Shown: in pieces, positions 15,240-24,318 of the stretch
How positions within the stretch are numbered: position 1 is the first letter of the stretch
How the letters are laid out: each line of letters opens with the position of its first letter
DNA from: Aliidongia dinghuensis
GTDB taxonomy: Bacteria > Pseudomonadota > Alphaproteobacteria > ATCC43930 > CGMCC-115725
DNA length: 64,000 nucleotides
Reading direction: 5' to 3'
NCBI RefSeq assembly: GCF_014643535.1
Contig: NZ_BMJQ01000002.1
Span: forward strand, 186,001 to 250,000
Translations under genes and position numbers: made by a program
The notes under the pieces: model-generated
Told to the model about the DNA's origin: nothing
Seen by the model: the letters and a program-made list of their open reading frames with translations, nothing else
Database searches by the model: none

Positions 15240-16168
15240 GCCTTCATCAGCAACGCTGGCTCGATCGCCGTCCGCGTCGCCCGCGCTTCCCTCAAGAGCC
15301 AGTCGCGGACGCGCCGGATATTCTCGTCGCCGCCGGTCAGCGGGGCCGCAGCCAGATAGATCGGCTGCTGGCAGGGCACGCTGTGGTCGAACGGGATGAC
15401 GAGCCGCCCCTCGGCGATCTCGTCGATGACGAGCGACTGGCGGACGAGCGCCACGCCGACCCGATGCAGCGCGGCGTCGATCAGCAGGGCAGCCTGGCGG
15501 AATTCGATGGCGCTCTCCAGCCGCCGGACGTCGAGCCCGGCCCGCTTCAGCCACAGCACCGTATCGGACGGCGCCGCCGGCGCCCGGCCCGCGTCCGTGT
15601 GGTCGACGAGCAGCTTGACCCGGTCGAGATCGCGCGGCTCGAACAGCCGGTGCCGGATCTGGAAATCCGGGCGGCAGATTGCGACCAGCTCGTCGTCCAG
15701 CATCTTGACAGCGCCCGGCGGCGGTGTGTCGGTGAGCTGGATGGCAAGGTCGGTCTCGCGCAGCGGCGTCGATTCCCGTTCGTTGTCGACGATCAGCGAC
15801 ACCTCGATGTCGGCCAGTTCTTCCATCAGCCGATCGAAGCGCGGGATGAGCCAATGTTGCGCGAAGGCGTCGAACACGGTGAGACGTACGACAGTGGCTG
15901 GCCGCCCGGCCCATTCGGCTGCCTCGACCAGGCGGTCGATGACGTCCCGCACGGTTTCGAGATAGCGGGCGCCGGCGGGCGTCAGGCGCACCTGGCCGTT
16001 CTCGCGTGTGAACAGGAGGAAGCCCAGATGCTCCTCCAGCCCCTTGACGCGGATGCTGGCGGCCGCCTGGGTGATGCACAATTCCTCGGCGGCGCGACTG
16101 ACGCTCTGCAACCGGGCAACGGCTTCGAAGGCGACAAGCGATCGGATGGATGGCGGAGACTTGCCCAT
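15236..16168 (-). CDS. LysR-family transcriptional regulator (GcvA-like)
   Basis: The 310-residue protein begins MGKSPPSIRSLVAFEAVARL, with the winged helix-turn-helix SVSRAAEELCITQAAASIRV. A substrate-binding domain of the GcvA/AmpR type follows (VVRLTVFDAFAQHWLIPRFD, LAIQLTDTPPPGAVKMLDDE). I chose ATG 16168 because GAGGAAG lies 8 nt upstream; a TTG at 16225 is less likely. LysR genes are usually divergent from their targets, but this one overlaps the downstream TadD-like gene by 4 nt and lies just downstream of the giant gene. It may control parts of the T3SS locus, but that is a guess from position. Confidence 0.88.
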   Translation of the reverse strand: MGKSPPSIRSLVAFEAVARLQSVSRAAEELCITQAAASIRVKGLEEHLGFLLFTRENGQVRLTPAGARYLETVRDVIDRLVEAAEWAGRPATVVRLTVFDAFAQHWLIPRFDRLMEELADIEVSLIVDNERESTPLRETDLAIQLTDTPPPGAVKMLDDELVAICRPDFQIRHRLFEPRDLDRVKLLVDHTDAGRAPAAPSDTVLWLKRAGLDVRRLESAIEFRQAALLIDAALHRVGVALVRQSLVIDEIAEGRLVIPFDHSVPCQQPIYLAAAPLTGGDENIRRVRDWLLREARATRTAIEPALLMKA

Positions 16169-16413
16169 TGATGGCGCTTCCTCGTTGGCGTCGGGCGACC
16201 GCTGCGAGGCGGTGCGCCGCGTCAAATGAGGGTCTGAGGCGCTGTCGCGGAACCCGCACCCCGGGGATCCGGTGCGAGCGGATCCCCTCGGGGCACATTG
16301 CCGTGGACCTCTGGGCCTTGGACCTCTGGCATCCAGCCGAAGGTGGGGCGTGATGCGAGTTTTATAGTTAACAAAACGTAACCGTGCGGCCAGTCAAAAG
16401 ACATCAAAAATTC

Positions 16414-19400
16414 TCAACCCTCGGGCGGCATGGCCCGGCCGCCGGCAACCCACCGGACGGCCCGGTCGCGCGCGCGCCGATCATCGCCGTCGTGATCGTT
16501 GCGGTGATCGGGGTGATGCGGCCGATGAACAGGATGATGATGGTGATGGTGGCGGGTCGGGTGATGCGGCTTGCCCCCTTCGCCGCCATGGGGCGGGTGC
16601 GGTATCACCGCCGGCGGCGCCGGCGCCCGGGCATGCCGAACGGTCGGCGGTGTGCCAGGGCCGGGAGCGTGGGGCGTCGCTCCGGAAGTCGGGCCGGGGG
16701 CGGTTCCAGTATGGCTGTTGCCGGGAACACTGCCGGGCTGACCGGTGCCGTTGAGGTTGTGCTTGGGGCTGGGCTTGGGCCCGCCCGTGCCGGTCTTGGG
16801 AGGAGCCTTGAGATGCGGCGGTGCTGCCTTCTTCTTGTCCTGGAACAGGCCGATCAGGTCCTTGGCCACGGTCGTCACCGGCGTGATCGCACCGGCGACC
16901 AGGCCGCCGAGGCTGAGGAACAGGATCAAGCCGGGCGGCGCCTTGACCTTCGTCGGCTCTTTCAGCTGCTTGTCGTCTATGCGCTCGAACAGGTTGTTGA
17001 GCTGGTCCTCCCCGAACATGACTGGCTTTCGGGTATCGAGCGTGCCGGTTCCGGGCGTTTCGTACTTGTCGAACGGGAGGTCCTTGATCTTCTTCGGCTG
17101 CGTGCGGCCGACGACGAAGCGCGGATGATCGCCGAACTCCGCGGCCCTGGCGTCGTTCTGCGTTAGGACGAAGTCGCGGGTGAGTGTCTCGCTCTCGGCG
17201 AACCGGCCGCTGACGCCGTCATAGCGCGACCAGCTGACATCATCCCCGCTCGGCACGAAATAGCCCTTGAGGTTGGCCTTCCTCAGGCCGCTGTTTATGG
17301 GCGTGACCTCATCGTAGACATAGATGCGGTCCTGCGTGGCACCCCGGTACTTGGCCGCATCGAAGCCCGCGTCGGTCAAGGCCGAGGCCATGTTGAAGAC
17401 GCCGGCCGTGATGCTGCTGACGTGGCCGAGCGTCGTGCCGGTCTCGAAGAAGCCGGTCTCGATATAGCCCCACGAGGACATGGCGTTGCCAAGGCGTCCC
17501 GCCCATTTGAGCGTGGTCTTGATCCGGCTGCTGAATTCGAACGGGAAGCGGCCGAAGCGCGCGTTGGCGGTCTCCAGCGCCGAGGTGACGAGCGAGATGG
17601 CCAGGCTCCCGCCATTGGCGGCCGTGCTGGACATCGACAGGACCGACTTGCCGTGGGTGAACAGCTTGGTGACCGTCGTCGCAAGGCTGCCCGACCAGGT
17701 CGCGAACGTGATGCCGCGTAGCGCCAGCCCGTAGCGGGTGCGCGGATGGGTGGAATCGAGGCCGGCGGCCGACAGGCCCAGGGTCTCGTCCATCTTGGCG
17801 AGATAGGCGGCCACGTCCTTCTTGGCCTGGGATGTCACCTCGCCGAGCTTGGTCGAACGATCGGCCGCCGACGGGGTCGGGTCGTTGACGATCGCGCCCA
17901 TGTTGATCTTCGCCTGCTGGATCAGGCCGAGAATGGTCGCCGTGTGGCTCTTCGCCAGTGCCAGGTCGGCTGGGTCGACGCCGAAATGCTCGGCCGACGT
18001 GATGGCGCCGCGGTGGAAATTATTGACGATGTCGACCGCGTTGCGCAGATCGCCGGAACCCAGCTCGCCCAGCATCTTGGCGCGCAGGCGGGATTGCAGC
18101 TTCAGCACGTTGACGCCGTTGCGCAGCGTCGAAGCAGTGGGCGACAGCCAGGAGGCGTGCCCGACCGGTGTCGCGAGGTCAATGGCCGCACCGGCGGTGC
18201 CGGACAGCCCGATCAGGCTCGCCGCCGCGACATGGGCCTGCGCCGGCAGGTAGGACTGCCCGTACCAGACCGGGTTGCCATGGTGGTCGAGCCGAATATA
18301 GCCATAGGGCTTGGAGCGGGCGCCCGTGGTGCCGTCGTAAAGGTAGAGATATTCGCCCCGGGCGAGCAGCGTCGTCGGCTGGTCCTTAAGCGTGCTGAAG
18401 GAACTCGCGCTGTAGGTCGTTCCCGCGGGCTTGCCCGGCTTGTTGAAGACCTCCTTGGGCGATGCCGTGGTGCTGAGGAATTGGAAGCGAGCGTCCGGCA
18501 CGCCGCCGACGAAGACGGTATCCAGATCCTTGACGCGGCCACCCGGCAGATCGATCGCCTTGCGCGCCGGATTGTCCGCCAAGGTGGTCCGGTCCGGCAG
18601 CGGGTTCGGCGTCACGCGGTCGTCGAACGAATTGGCCCATTTGCCGAGGCCGATCCTGCTGCCGACGGCGCTGGTACCCACCTTGACCGCGACGTGCCGG
18701 ATATTGTGCTGAGTCCAGAGCAGCGGCCGGTCGACCAGCCGGTAGCTCAAGAATCCCCCCACCTGTTGCCGGCGGTTGAGGCCGCCCGGCGCGGACGCGG
18801 CGAGGCTGTTCGCGGTTACCCGCTTCGCTTGCGGCGGCGCCGCCTCGTAGGCGGCGGCGAGCGTGTCGGGCCGGGTCGCGGTGTTGTCCGGCGAGATATC
18901 GGCGACGGTGGCGTCGCGCCACTGGCCCATGAGGTCGATATTGTGCGCGAGCGTGTCGGCGAGCGCGGTCCGCTCGGCAGCGGTGCCGGGGCCGCCCCCT
19001 TCCAGGATCTGGCGCAGCTGCGGCACGAGCTCGTCCTTGCGGCCCAGGAGCACGTCAAAGCTCGCGACGACATCTTCGTCGCTCAGATCCTCGAACACGC
19101 CCATGTTGTTCGGGTTATTCTTGAGATCATCGATGGCACTCTTCACGTCGTCGACCGAGGTGAAGCGCACCATGGACTTCGGATGGCCGTCCTCGTTGAT
19201 CGTGAGCGCGGAGTCGAGGTCCATGTGGAACGCGAGGCCCGAGCCCCTGAAGAAGCCGATATTGCCGAAGCTGCGGCCGACCGGGTCCTCGTTCTGGGTC
19301 AGCACATGCATCACGACGGCGCGGAAGACACCGTTCTGCCGCGAAGCGTCGGCCGAGGTCGCGACGTCCGTGACCTTCTCGCCGGTCTTGAGCTTGGCGG

Positions 19401-22400
19401 CCCAGACCGAGGCGACGCCCCAGATCGTCGGCGAAGTGTCGGTCTCCTGGTATTTGGCCGGCAGCAGCTTGGACGCCGCACCCTTGCCCAGCACGGTGCG
19501 GTAGAGCGCGCTCGTCGACACGGCGTTGTCGACGGCGTCCTGATGCAGCGCCGGATCCTGCGCGCCGGCGTCCTGGGTCATGTCGAACATGTGCTTGACG
19601 AGCAGCACGCCGCGCTGCACGCCGAACGTGCCCTTGACGTCGCGGAACAGGTTGCCGAGACGCCGCCCGCCCGATTGCTGGGCCAGCTGGCGGATGTTCG
19701 TATCCGGCAGCTCTATGGTCGGGCGGCTGGCCGTACCTGACGCGGTGGTCGTTGTTGGGGTCGTCGGCGTCGCTGTTGCGGGTGCTGCGGGGGCGGGTGT
19801 TGCCGGGGCGGGTGTTGCGGAGGCGGGCGCCGCAGCGACGGCCGGTGTGGCCGGCGTCGGTGTGGCCGGCGTCGTTGTGGTTGGCGTCGTTGTCGTCGGG
19901 GTTGCCGTCGTCGGCGTCGCTTTGGCCGGGGTCGCTTTGGCCGGGGTCGCTTTGGTCGGCGTCGCGACCGTCGGCTCATAGGTCCGGTAGCCGCCGGCCG
20001 AGGCGGGGATGGCGCCCTGGCGCTTGTTGACGGCGCTCACCTTCTCCCGCGACAGGACGAAGCGATAGCTGCCGCCGGCGGGCTGGTTGCTCATAAAATC
20101 CTGGATCGTTTCGGGCGACTGGCCCGGCCGTTCGATCAGGATCTCGCCGGTGTTCGAGATGAAGGCGTTGGCGAGGAAGCTGCCCTTCAGGGTCGGGCGG
20201 AAGCCCGCGGCATCCGCCGCGTGGTAGATGTAGACGCGCGCGCCGGTCAGGCCGTTCTGGTCATGCGCTTGAGCGGCGGCGACGAGGTCGTCGAAATGCT
20301 CGCCCGAAATCATGAGCCGGTCGACCGGCGCCGTCGCGGACCGGGCCGCCACCTGAATGACATTGGACGGCGGCGTCGAGCTACCAGCCGGGCCGCCCGT
20401 GGAGCCGCCCGTGGAGCCACCGGTGGGCCCAGGCGCGCTGCCGGTCGTGCTTTGCATCGGCAGCGAGCCGCCGGCCGGCGGCGTCGCCTGGGATGTGCCG
20501 TCCCCGCTGTTCTGCGTGACATGATCGACATAGAAATCTGCGACCGGGCCGTGCGCGAGCGCGAACACCTGGTCGAGCGCCGCCGGATCGCCGTTGAACA
20601 GTGCGGCATAGACGGTCTTCCGCCCGGCGAGATCGAAGAGCTTCTCCGCAGCCGCGACTTCGCTCGGGTAGGTCTGGAACACGGCCGTGTCGTCGGCCGC
20701 GGTCAGCTGTTGTACGGCCGCGTCGTGGATGAGCGGGGCGTCCGTCGGCACCGGGGGCCGGTTGCCGAGCGTACGCCAGGCCAGCAACTCGACCAGCCCC
20801 TCGTCCACGCGCAGGGGAGGGCGGCCGTCGGCCGCCATGTCGCTCGCCAGCTGGCGCGCGCGGTCAGTGAAGGCCGGGGCCGTGAAATGGTGCAGCAGCT
20901 CGTGGCCGACGATCGAGCGGGGCGTCTTGGTGTCGGCGACGGGCTGGTCGGCCGGGAGGTTGTCCAGCTGCCGGTTGAAGCTGTCGAGCCCGTCGGCGGT
21001 CATGACCGAATCCCTGAGCACCAGGAACGGCTGGCCGGCGGCGTCGTGGACATAGATGCCCTGAGTGTTGGCCGAGGGCTTCGCTGGCAGGCTGTCGAAC
21101 TGGGCGTCCGACGCGACGCGGACCTGGCCGCTGATATTGTCCTCGGCGGGGAGGTAGTTGCCGAAGCGCTCCTGCAATGCGTCGATCACGCCCGCCACCA
21201 GGTTCGCCTGCATCTCGTCCGGCGTCGGCAGGCCTTCGTACTGGAGTCGCTGGGCTTCTGCCTGGGTATAGGGCGACAGGCCGCAGGTGTCGCAATAGCC
21301 GTCGCCGTCGATATGGCCGCCGCAGCCGGTGTCGCGGCACGGATCGCCCTCGCGCGCGGGCTGGAACGCCGGCTCGCCGGCGCTTGCCGCCTTGCCGCTG
21401 CCGGTCCGGCTGGCGGCAAAGGGCATGTCGCCCGGATCACTCTCAGTGCGATAGTCCGCCTGTTGCGCCTCGATGCGCCCCTCGTCGGAGCGCGAGGTGG
21501 CGGTGTCGGTCGTCTCGATCGGCAGCACGTCGGCCGTGAGCGTCGCCTGCGTGCTCTCGGGCAGGGTGAGCGTCGTGGGCTCGGTCGGCGTCGTGTCTCC
21601 GGTCGCGGTCGCGGTCGAGTCCGAGCCCGACTTGGACTTGGCGCCGTGCGCGACGCCGATCGCCATGAGCCCGGCGGAGACCGCGACATTTTCGACGTCG
21701 CTGGCGCTGACCTTTTGTCCGTGGAGGGCTGCCCAGGCGAGCTGCAGGCCCTGCACGCCGAGCGAGGTCAGGTTGAGCCCGACGGTGGTGAGGGTCAGCG
21801 CCTTCTGCCCGGTGATCGCCTTCGATCCGGCCTCGACCTTGCCCGCCATGTTGACGAGCGTCGAATCCTCGGCGCCGAAACGGCTGACGAGCTGGGCCGC
21901 CCGGCCGCTGAGGCTGCCGGCGCCGACCACAGCACCGAAGGCATTGGCGCCGAAGCTCAGCCAGTTCTGCCAGTGCGTATAGCCCATCTGGCCGTCCTGG
22001 CCGCGCGAGAACAGCTGGACCGTCGCCTGCGTGGTGCCGACGACGGCGGTCGCGGTCAGGTAGGATTCGCAGCCGGCGAGCATCATCATGGCGAGCGGCG
22101 TGTCGGCGCCGTCGGTCAGGATGATCGAGCCGACGGCCGCGACCACGGTCAGGCCCAGCTCGACGTCGCCCCAAATGCTGTGCGTGTGCGAGACGTTCTG
22201 ATGGGTGTCGGTGTCCTGCAGGATCTGGCCGTCGAGCCCGAGCGTCTCGTGGCCGCCGGTGAGGAACGCGAGCTGCCCGTCGCCGAGCCCGTTGTTGTTG
22301 ACCCAGTTCGACCAGCCCTGCTCGGCATGACCGTTCGGGCCCACGTACCACATCTGCCCGGTCGCGGCCGACTGGACCTCGAACACGGCCAGCTGCTGCG

Positions 22401-24318
22401 GGTTCTTGTCGTCCTTCTTCTGGAACTCGAGTGGCAGGAGCGCCATGACCACGTCGGAGCCGCCGATCGACTCGATCTGGTTCACGACCTGGTTCAAGGT
22501 CGTGTCGCCGAACACCTTGGTATTGCCGTCGTAGGTGCCGTCGGCCCCCGGCTTGACGCCGAGCGCCTGGGCGACTTGGGCGGTGACCGCCGTCTTGGAG
22601 GTGTAGGTCTGCAGGTTGTCCAGCACCTGGGGCCCGTTCGCCGGCAGCGGGTCGCCGGGCTTGGGGGCGGCCGGCGTCTGCTGGGTCAGGCCCGCCTCGA
22701 TGAGCACCTCGATGCCGAGGCCGCCGCCGACCTGCACGGACTCGCCCGAGCCGTCGCCGAGGTCGACGGTCGTGCCCGGATCCATGTTGAGGAGAGCGGG
22801 CACCAGGGTCGGCGTGCCGTCCGGTGTCGTCGTCCAATAGCCGTTCGCCATGTCCTGGAACAGCTGCTTCGGCGCGCCGCCCTTGACCGCGAGATCGATG
22901 CCGAGGTCGTACTTGCCGTTGACGACGGTATTGAGCGCCGGGCCGTTGAGCCGGTCTGCCGTCGCCTTGAGCAGCGCCGCGCCGCTGACGCTGCCGTGGC
23001 CGCCGATATAGGTGTAGATGCGCGCGATGTCGCCGTAATAGGCCGAGGCGGTGTTGTTGTCGGGTACCTGGCCCTGGTCATAATGGGTGACGGCGGCGAG
23101 CACGCCGCCCGACTTGCCGTCGCCCTCGAACTTCTGCTGATAGAGCGCTAGCGCCAGCTCGGGCGACGCTTGGAGCGGCTCGAGCGCGTTCGCCGCCTGG
23201 TCCAGCACCGCGTGGTCGCTGGGCGAGAGCGTGTCGCCGGGCAGCAGCTGGTCGAACAGCTGCTGCGTCGCCGGCGCGTTGGCGACCTCGGTCACCAGCT
23301 GGTCGTAGATCACGTCCTGCGGCGTGCCCGAAGCGTCGGGCATGCGATAGGTGTTCAACAGCGCCGCCAGTTTCTGCAGGGCGGCCTTGGCGTCCTGGTT
23401 CGAGAGGCACACGTTGGTAGGGATCGTCCCGGTGATCTGGTTCGCGGCATTGGCGATCACCGTCTGGATGTTCTTGTCCGACATGACCGCCTGGTAGAGC
23501 GGGTCGCTCGCCGGGACGCCGGCGAGATTCTCGCTGAGGCTTGTCGCGAATGCCTTGAAGTCCGTGCCCGCGGGACCGGCCGCCGTTTGCGCCTGCGCCA
23601 CGACCAGCGCCGCCTCGGTCTGGGTTCCGAAGGTGGTGATCCACGACGGGTCGGTGCCGGCCGGCAGCAGCTGGGCCTCGCCCTTGAGCAGGCCCAACTG
23701 CGCCTGATTGAAGTAGTCCTCGTAGTAGCCGATGTTCGCGAGCATCGGCTGGGTGATGCCCTCGTCCTGCAGCTCCTTCATGAGCGCCGAGTGGAAGGCG
23801 GCGACTGCAGCCGGGTCATGGGGATTGGCGACATAGGCCTGGTAGGCCTTGTCGGTGGCATTCGCATCCGCCCCGGAGATCGGGGGCAGGGTCGGTGCCT
23901 TCAAGGCGCTTGCCGCCTGGTCGAGCGCCTTGCCGTTCGTGAACAGGGAGGCGAGGCCGTCGGTCTTGGCCTTGGCGAGCGCCGCGTCGATCGGATCGAC
24001 GGGGGCGTCGTTCGAGGTCCCCGTCGGCGGCGGGACGGTCTGCCCCTCGACGAGCACGGAGGCCTGCGCCAGCGCCTGCTCGTTGTAGTCGGCCGACGTC
24101 TCTTCCGTCTGCTGCACGGCGGCGACCGCCGCAGCGATCTCCGCCGCGGTCGGTGCCGAGCTCTGGTGCGGCAGCTTCGCGACGATCTCCGTCTCGTAGT
24201 GGGTGACCTGCTGCGGCGTCGGCGGCGGTGGGGGCGGGGGCGGGGGTGGCGGCGGCAGCGTGAAGGTGACCGGGCGATAGGGGATGCCTACGGCTTCGCC
24301 GTCCGGACCGATGAGCAT
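16414..24318 (-). CDS. Giant multidomain protein with zinc ribbon and putative metalloprotease motif; candidate T3SS effector/toxin
   Basis: The 2,634-codon gene starts at ATG 24318, 8 nt after GGGAGG; an upstream TTG at 24420 lacks support. No signal peptide is present. Visible parts in order: twelve prolines (residues 22-33); a helical region to about 700; hydrophobic segments near 720-765; a zinc ribbon with Cys 994, 999, 1009 and 1012; HELLHH at 1139-1144, then DEGLVE at 1172-1177, the spacing of gluzincin metalloproteases; a Gly/Ser linker; VYIYH at 1362; a Thr/Ala/Pro linker about 1447-1530; a large unknown region; related EYLYLYD (1989) and RIYVYDE (2331) modules; a hydrophobic stretch near 2462-2490; and a His/Pro-rich tail with six consecutive His. 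It lies in the T3SS locus, so a secreted effector or toxin is inferred. I do not recognise a full-length family. Confidence 0.8.
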   Translation of the reverse strand: MLIGPDGEAVGIPYRPVTFTLPPPPPPPPPPPPTPQQVTHYETEIVAKLPHQSSAPTAAEIAAAVAAVQQTEETSADYNEQALAQASVLVEGQTVPPPTGTSNDAPVDPIDAALAKAKTDGLASLFTNGKALDQAASALKAPTLPPISGADANATDKAYQAYVANPHDPAAVAAFHSALMKELQDEGITQPMLANIGYYEDYFNQAQLGLLKGEAQLLPAGTDPSWITTFGTQTEAALVVAQAQTAAGPAGTDFKAFATSLSENLAGVPASDPLYQAVMSDKNIQTVIANAANQITGTIPTNVCLSNQDAKAALQKLAALLNTYRMPDASGTPQDVIYDQLVTEVANAPATQQLFDQLLPGDTLSPSDHAVLDQAANALEPLQASPELALALYQQKFEGDGKSGGVLAAVTHYDQGQVPDNNTASAYYGDIARIYTYIGGHGSVSGAALLKATADRLNGPALNTVVNGKYDLGIDLAVKGGAPKQLFQDMANGYWTTTPDGTPTLVPALLNMDPGTTVDLGDGSGESVQVGGGLGIEVLIEAGLTQQTPAAPKPGDPLPANGPQVLDNLQTYTSKTAVTAQVAQALGVKPGADGTYDGNTKVFGDTTLNQVVNQIESIGGSDVVMALLPLEFQKKDDKNPQQLAVFEVQSAATGQMWYVGPNGHAEQGWSNWVNNNGLGDGQLAFLTGGHETLGLDGQILQDTDTHQNVSHTHSIWGDVELGLTVVAAVGSIILTDGADTPLAMMMLAGCESYLTATAVVGTTQATVQLFSRGQDGQMGYTHWQNWLSFGANAFGAVVGAGSLSGRAAQLVSRFGAEDSTLVNMAGKVEAGSKAITGQKALTLTTVGLNLTSLGVQGLQLAWAALHGQKVSASDVENVAVSAGLMAIGVAHGAKSKSGSDSTATATGDTTPTEPTTLTLPESTQATLTADVLPIETTDTATSRSDEGRIEAQQADYRTESDPGDMPFAASRTGSGKAASAGEPAFQPAREGDPCRDTGCGGHIDGDGYCDTCGLSPYTQAEAQRLQYEGLPTPDEMQANLVAGVIDALQERFGNYLPAEDNISGQVRVASDAQFDSLPAKPSANTQGIYVHDAAGQPFLVLRDSVMTADGLDSFNRQLDNLPADQPVADTKTPRSIVGHELLHHFTAPAFTDRARQLASDMAADGRPPLRVDEGLVELLAWRTLGNRPPVPTDAPLIHDAAVQQLTAADDTAVFQTYPSEVAAAEKLFDLAGRKTVYAALFNGDPAALDQVFALAHGPVADFYVDHVTQNSGDGTSQATPPAGGSLPMQSTTGSAPGPTGGSTGGSTGGPAGSSTPPSNVIQVAARSATAPVDRLMISGEHFDDLVAAAQAHDQNGLTGARVYIYHAADAAGFRPTLKGSFLANAFISNTGEILIERPGQSPETIQDFMSNQPAGGSYRFVLSREKVSAVNKRQGAIPASAGGYRTYEPTVATPTKATPAKATPAKATPTTATPTTTTPTTTTPATPTPATPAVAAAPASATPAPATPAPAAPATATPTTPTTTTASGTASRPTIELPDTNIRQLAQQSGGRRLGNLFRDVKGTFGVQRGVLLVKHMFDMTQDAGAQDPALHQDAVDNAVSTSALYRTVLGKGAASKLLPAKYQETDTSPTIWGVASVWAAKLKTGEKVTDVATSADASRQNGVFRAVVMHVLTQNEDPVGRSFGNIGFFRGSGLAFHMDLDSALTINEDGHPKSMVRFTSVDDVKSAIDDLKNNPNNMGVFEDLSDEDVVASFDVLLGRKDELVPQLRQILEGGGPGTAAERTALADTLAHNIDLMGQWRDATVADISPDNTATRPDTLAAAYEAAPPQAKRVTANSLAASAPGGLNRRQQVGGFLSYRLVDRPLLWTQHNIRHVAVKVGTSAVGSRIGLGKWANSFDDRVTPNPLPDRTTLADNPARKAIDLPGGRVKDLDTVFVGGVPDARFQFLSTTASPKEVFNKPGKPAGTTYSASSFSTLKDQPTTLLARGEYLYLYDGTTGARSKPYGYIRLDHHGNPVWYGQSYLPAQAHVAAASLIGLSGTAGAAIDLATPVGHASWLSPTASTLRNGVNVLKLQSRLRAKMLGELGSGDLRNAVDIVNNFHRGAITSAEHFGVDPADLALAKSHTATILGLIQQAKINMGAIVNDPTPSAADRSTKLGEVTSQAKKDVAAYLAKMDETLGLSAAGLDSTHPRTRYGLALRGITFATWSGSLATTVTKLFTHGKSVLSMSSTAANGGSLAISLVTSALETANARFGRFPFEFSSRIKTTLKWAGRLGNAMSSWGYIETGFFETGTTLGHVSSITAGVFNMASALTDAGFDAAKYRGATQDRIYVYDEVTPINSGLRKANLKGYFVPSGDDVSWSRYDGVSGRFAESETLTRDFVLTQNDARAAEFGDHPRFVVGRTQPKKIKDLPFDKYETPGTGTLDTRKPVMFGEDQLNNLFERIDDKQLKEPTKVKAPPGLILFLSLGGLVAGAITPVTTVAKDLIGLFQDKKKAAPPHLKAPPKTGTGGPKPSPKHNLNGTGQPGSVPGNSHTGTAPGPTSGATPHAPGPGTPPTVRHARAPAPPAVIPHPPHGGEGGKPHHPTRHHHHHHPVHRPHHPDHRNDHDGDDRRARDRAVRWVAGGRAMPPEG
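19720..19980 (-). repeat. Tandem-repeat DNA encoding a Thr/Ala/Pro linker in the giant gene
   Basis: Short imperfect repeats, for example GTCGCTTTGGCCGGG on the plus strand around 19916-19960, encode runs of ATP, TTP and AKATP triplets on the minus strand. Units are multiples of three, so copy-number change would alter linker length without breaking the frame. Confidence 0.75.

Noticed and set aside
15240-16298. N-terminal extension of the TPR lipoprotein to about 632 residues
   Set aside because: The extension is read out of frame through the LysR gene and is Arg/Ala/Pro-rich; the true start is ATG 15239 with a lipoprotein signal.
19720-19980. CRISPR-like repeat array
   Set aside because: Repeats are short, contiguous and in multiples of three within a coding frame, with no unique spacers.
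20221-23151. Plus-strand open frame of 976 codons opposite the giant gene
   Set aside because: Composition of a mirror frame (Arg/Gly/Val/Leu-rich, no domains); the minus-strand frame has a ribosome site, motifs and natural amino-acid use. Frames at 17746-19740 and 23170-24423 are rejected for the same reason.
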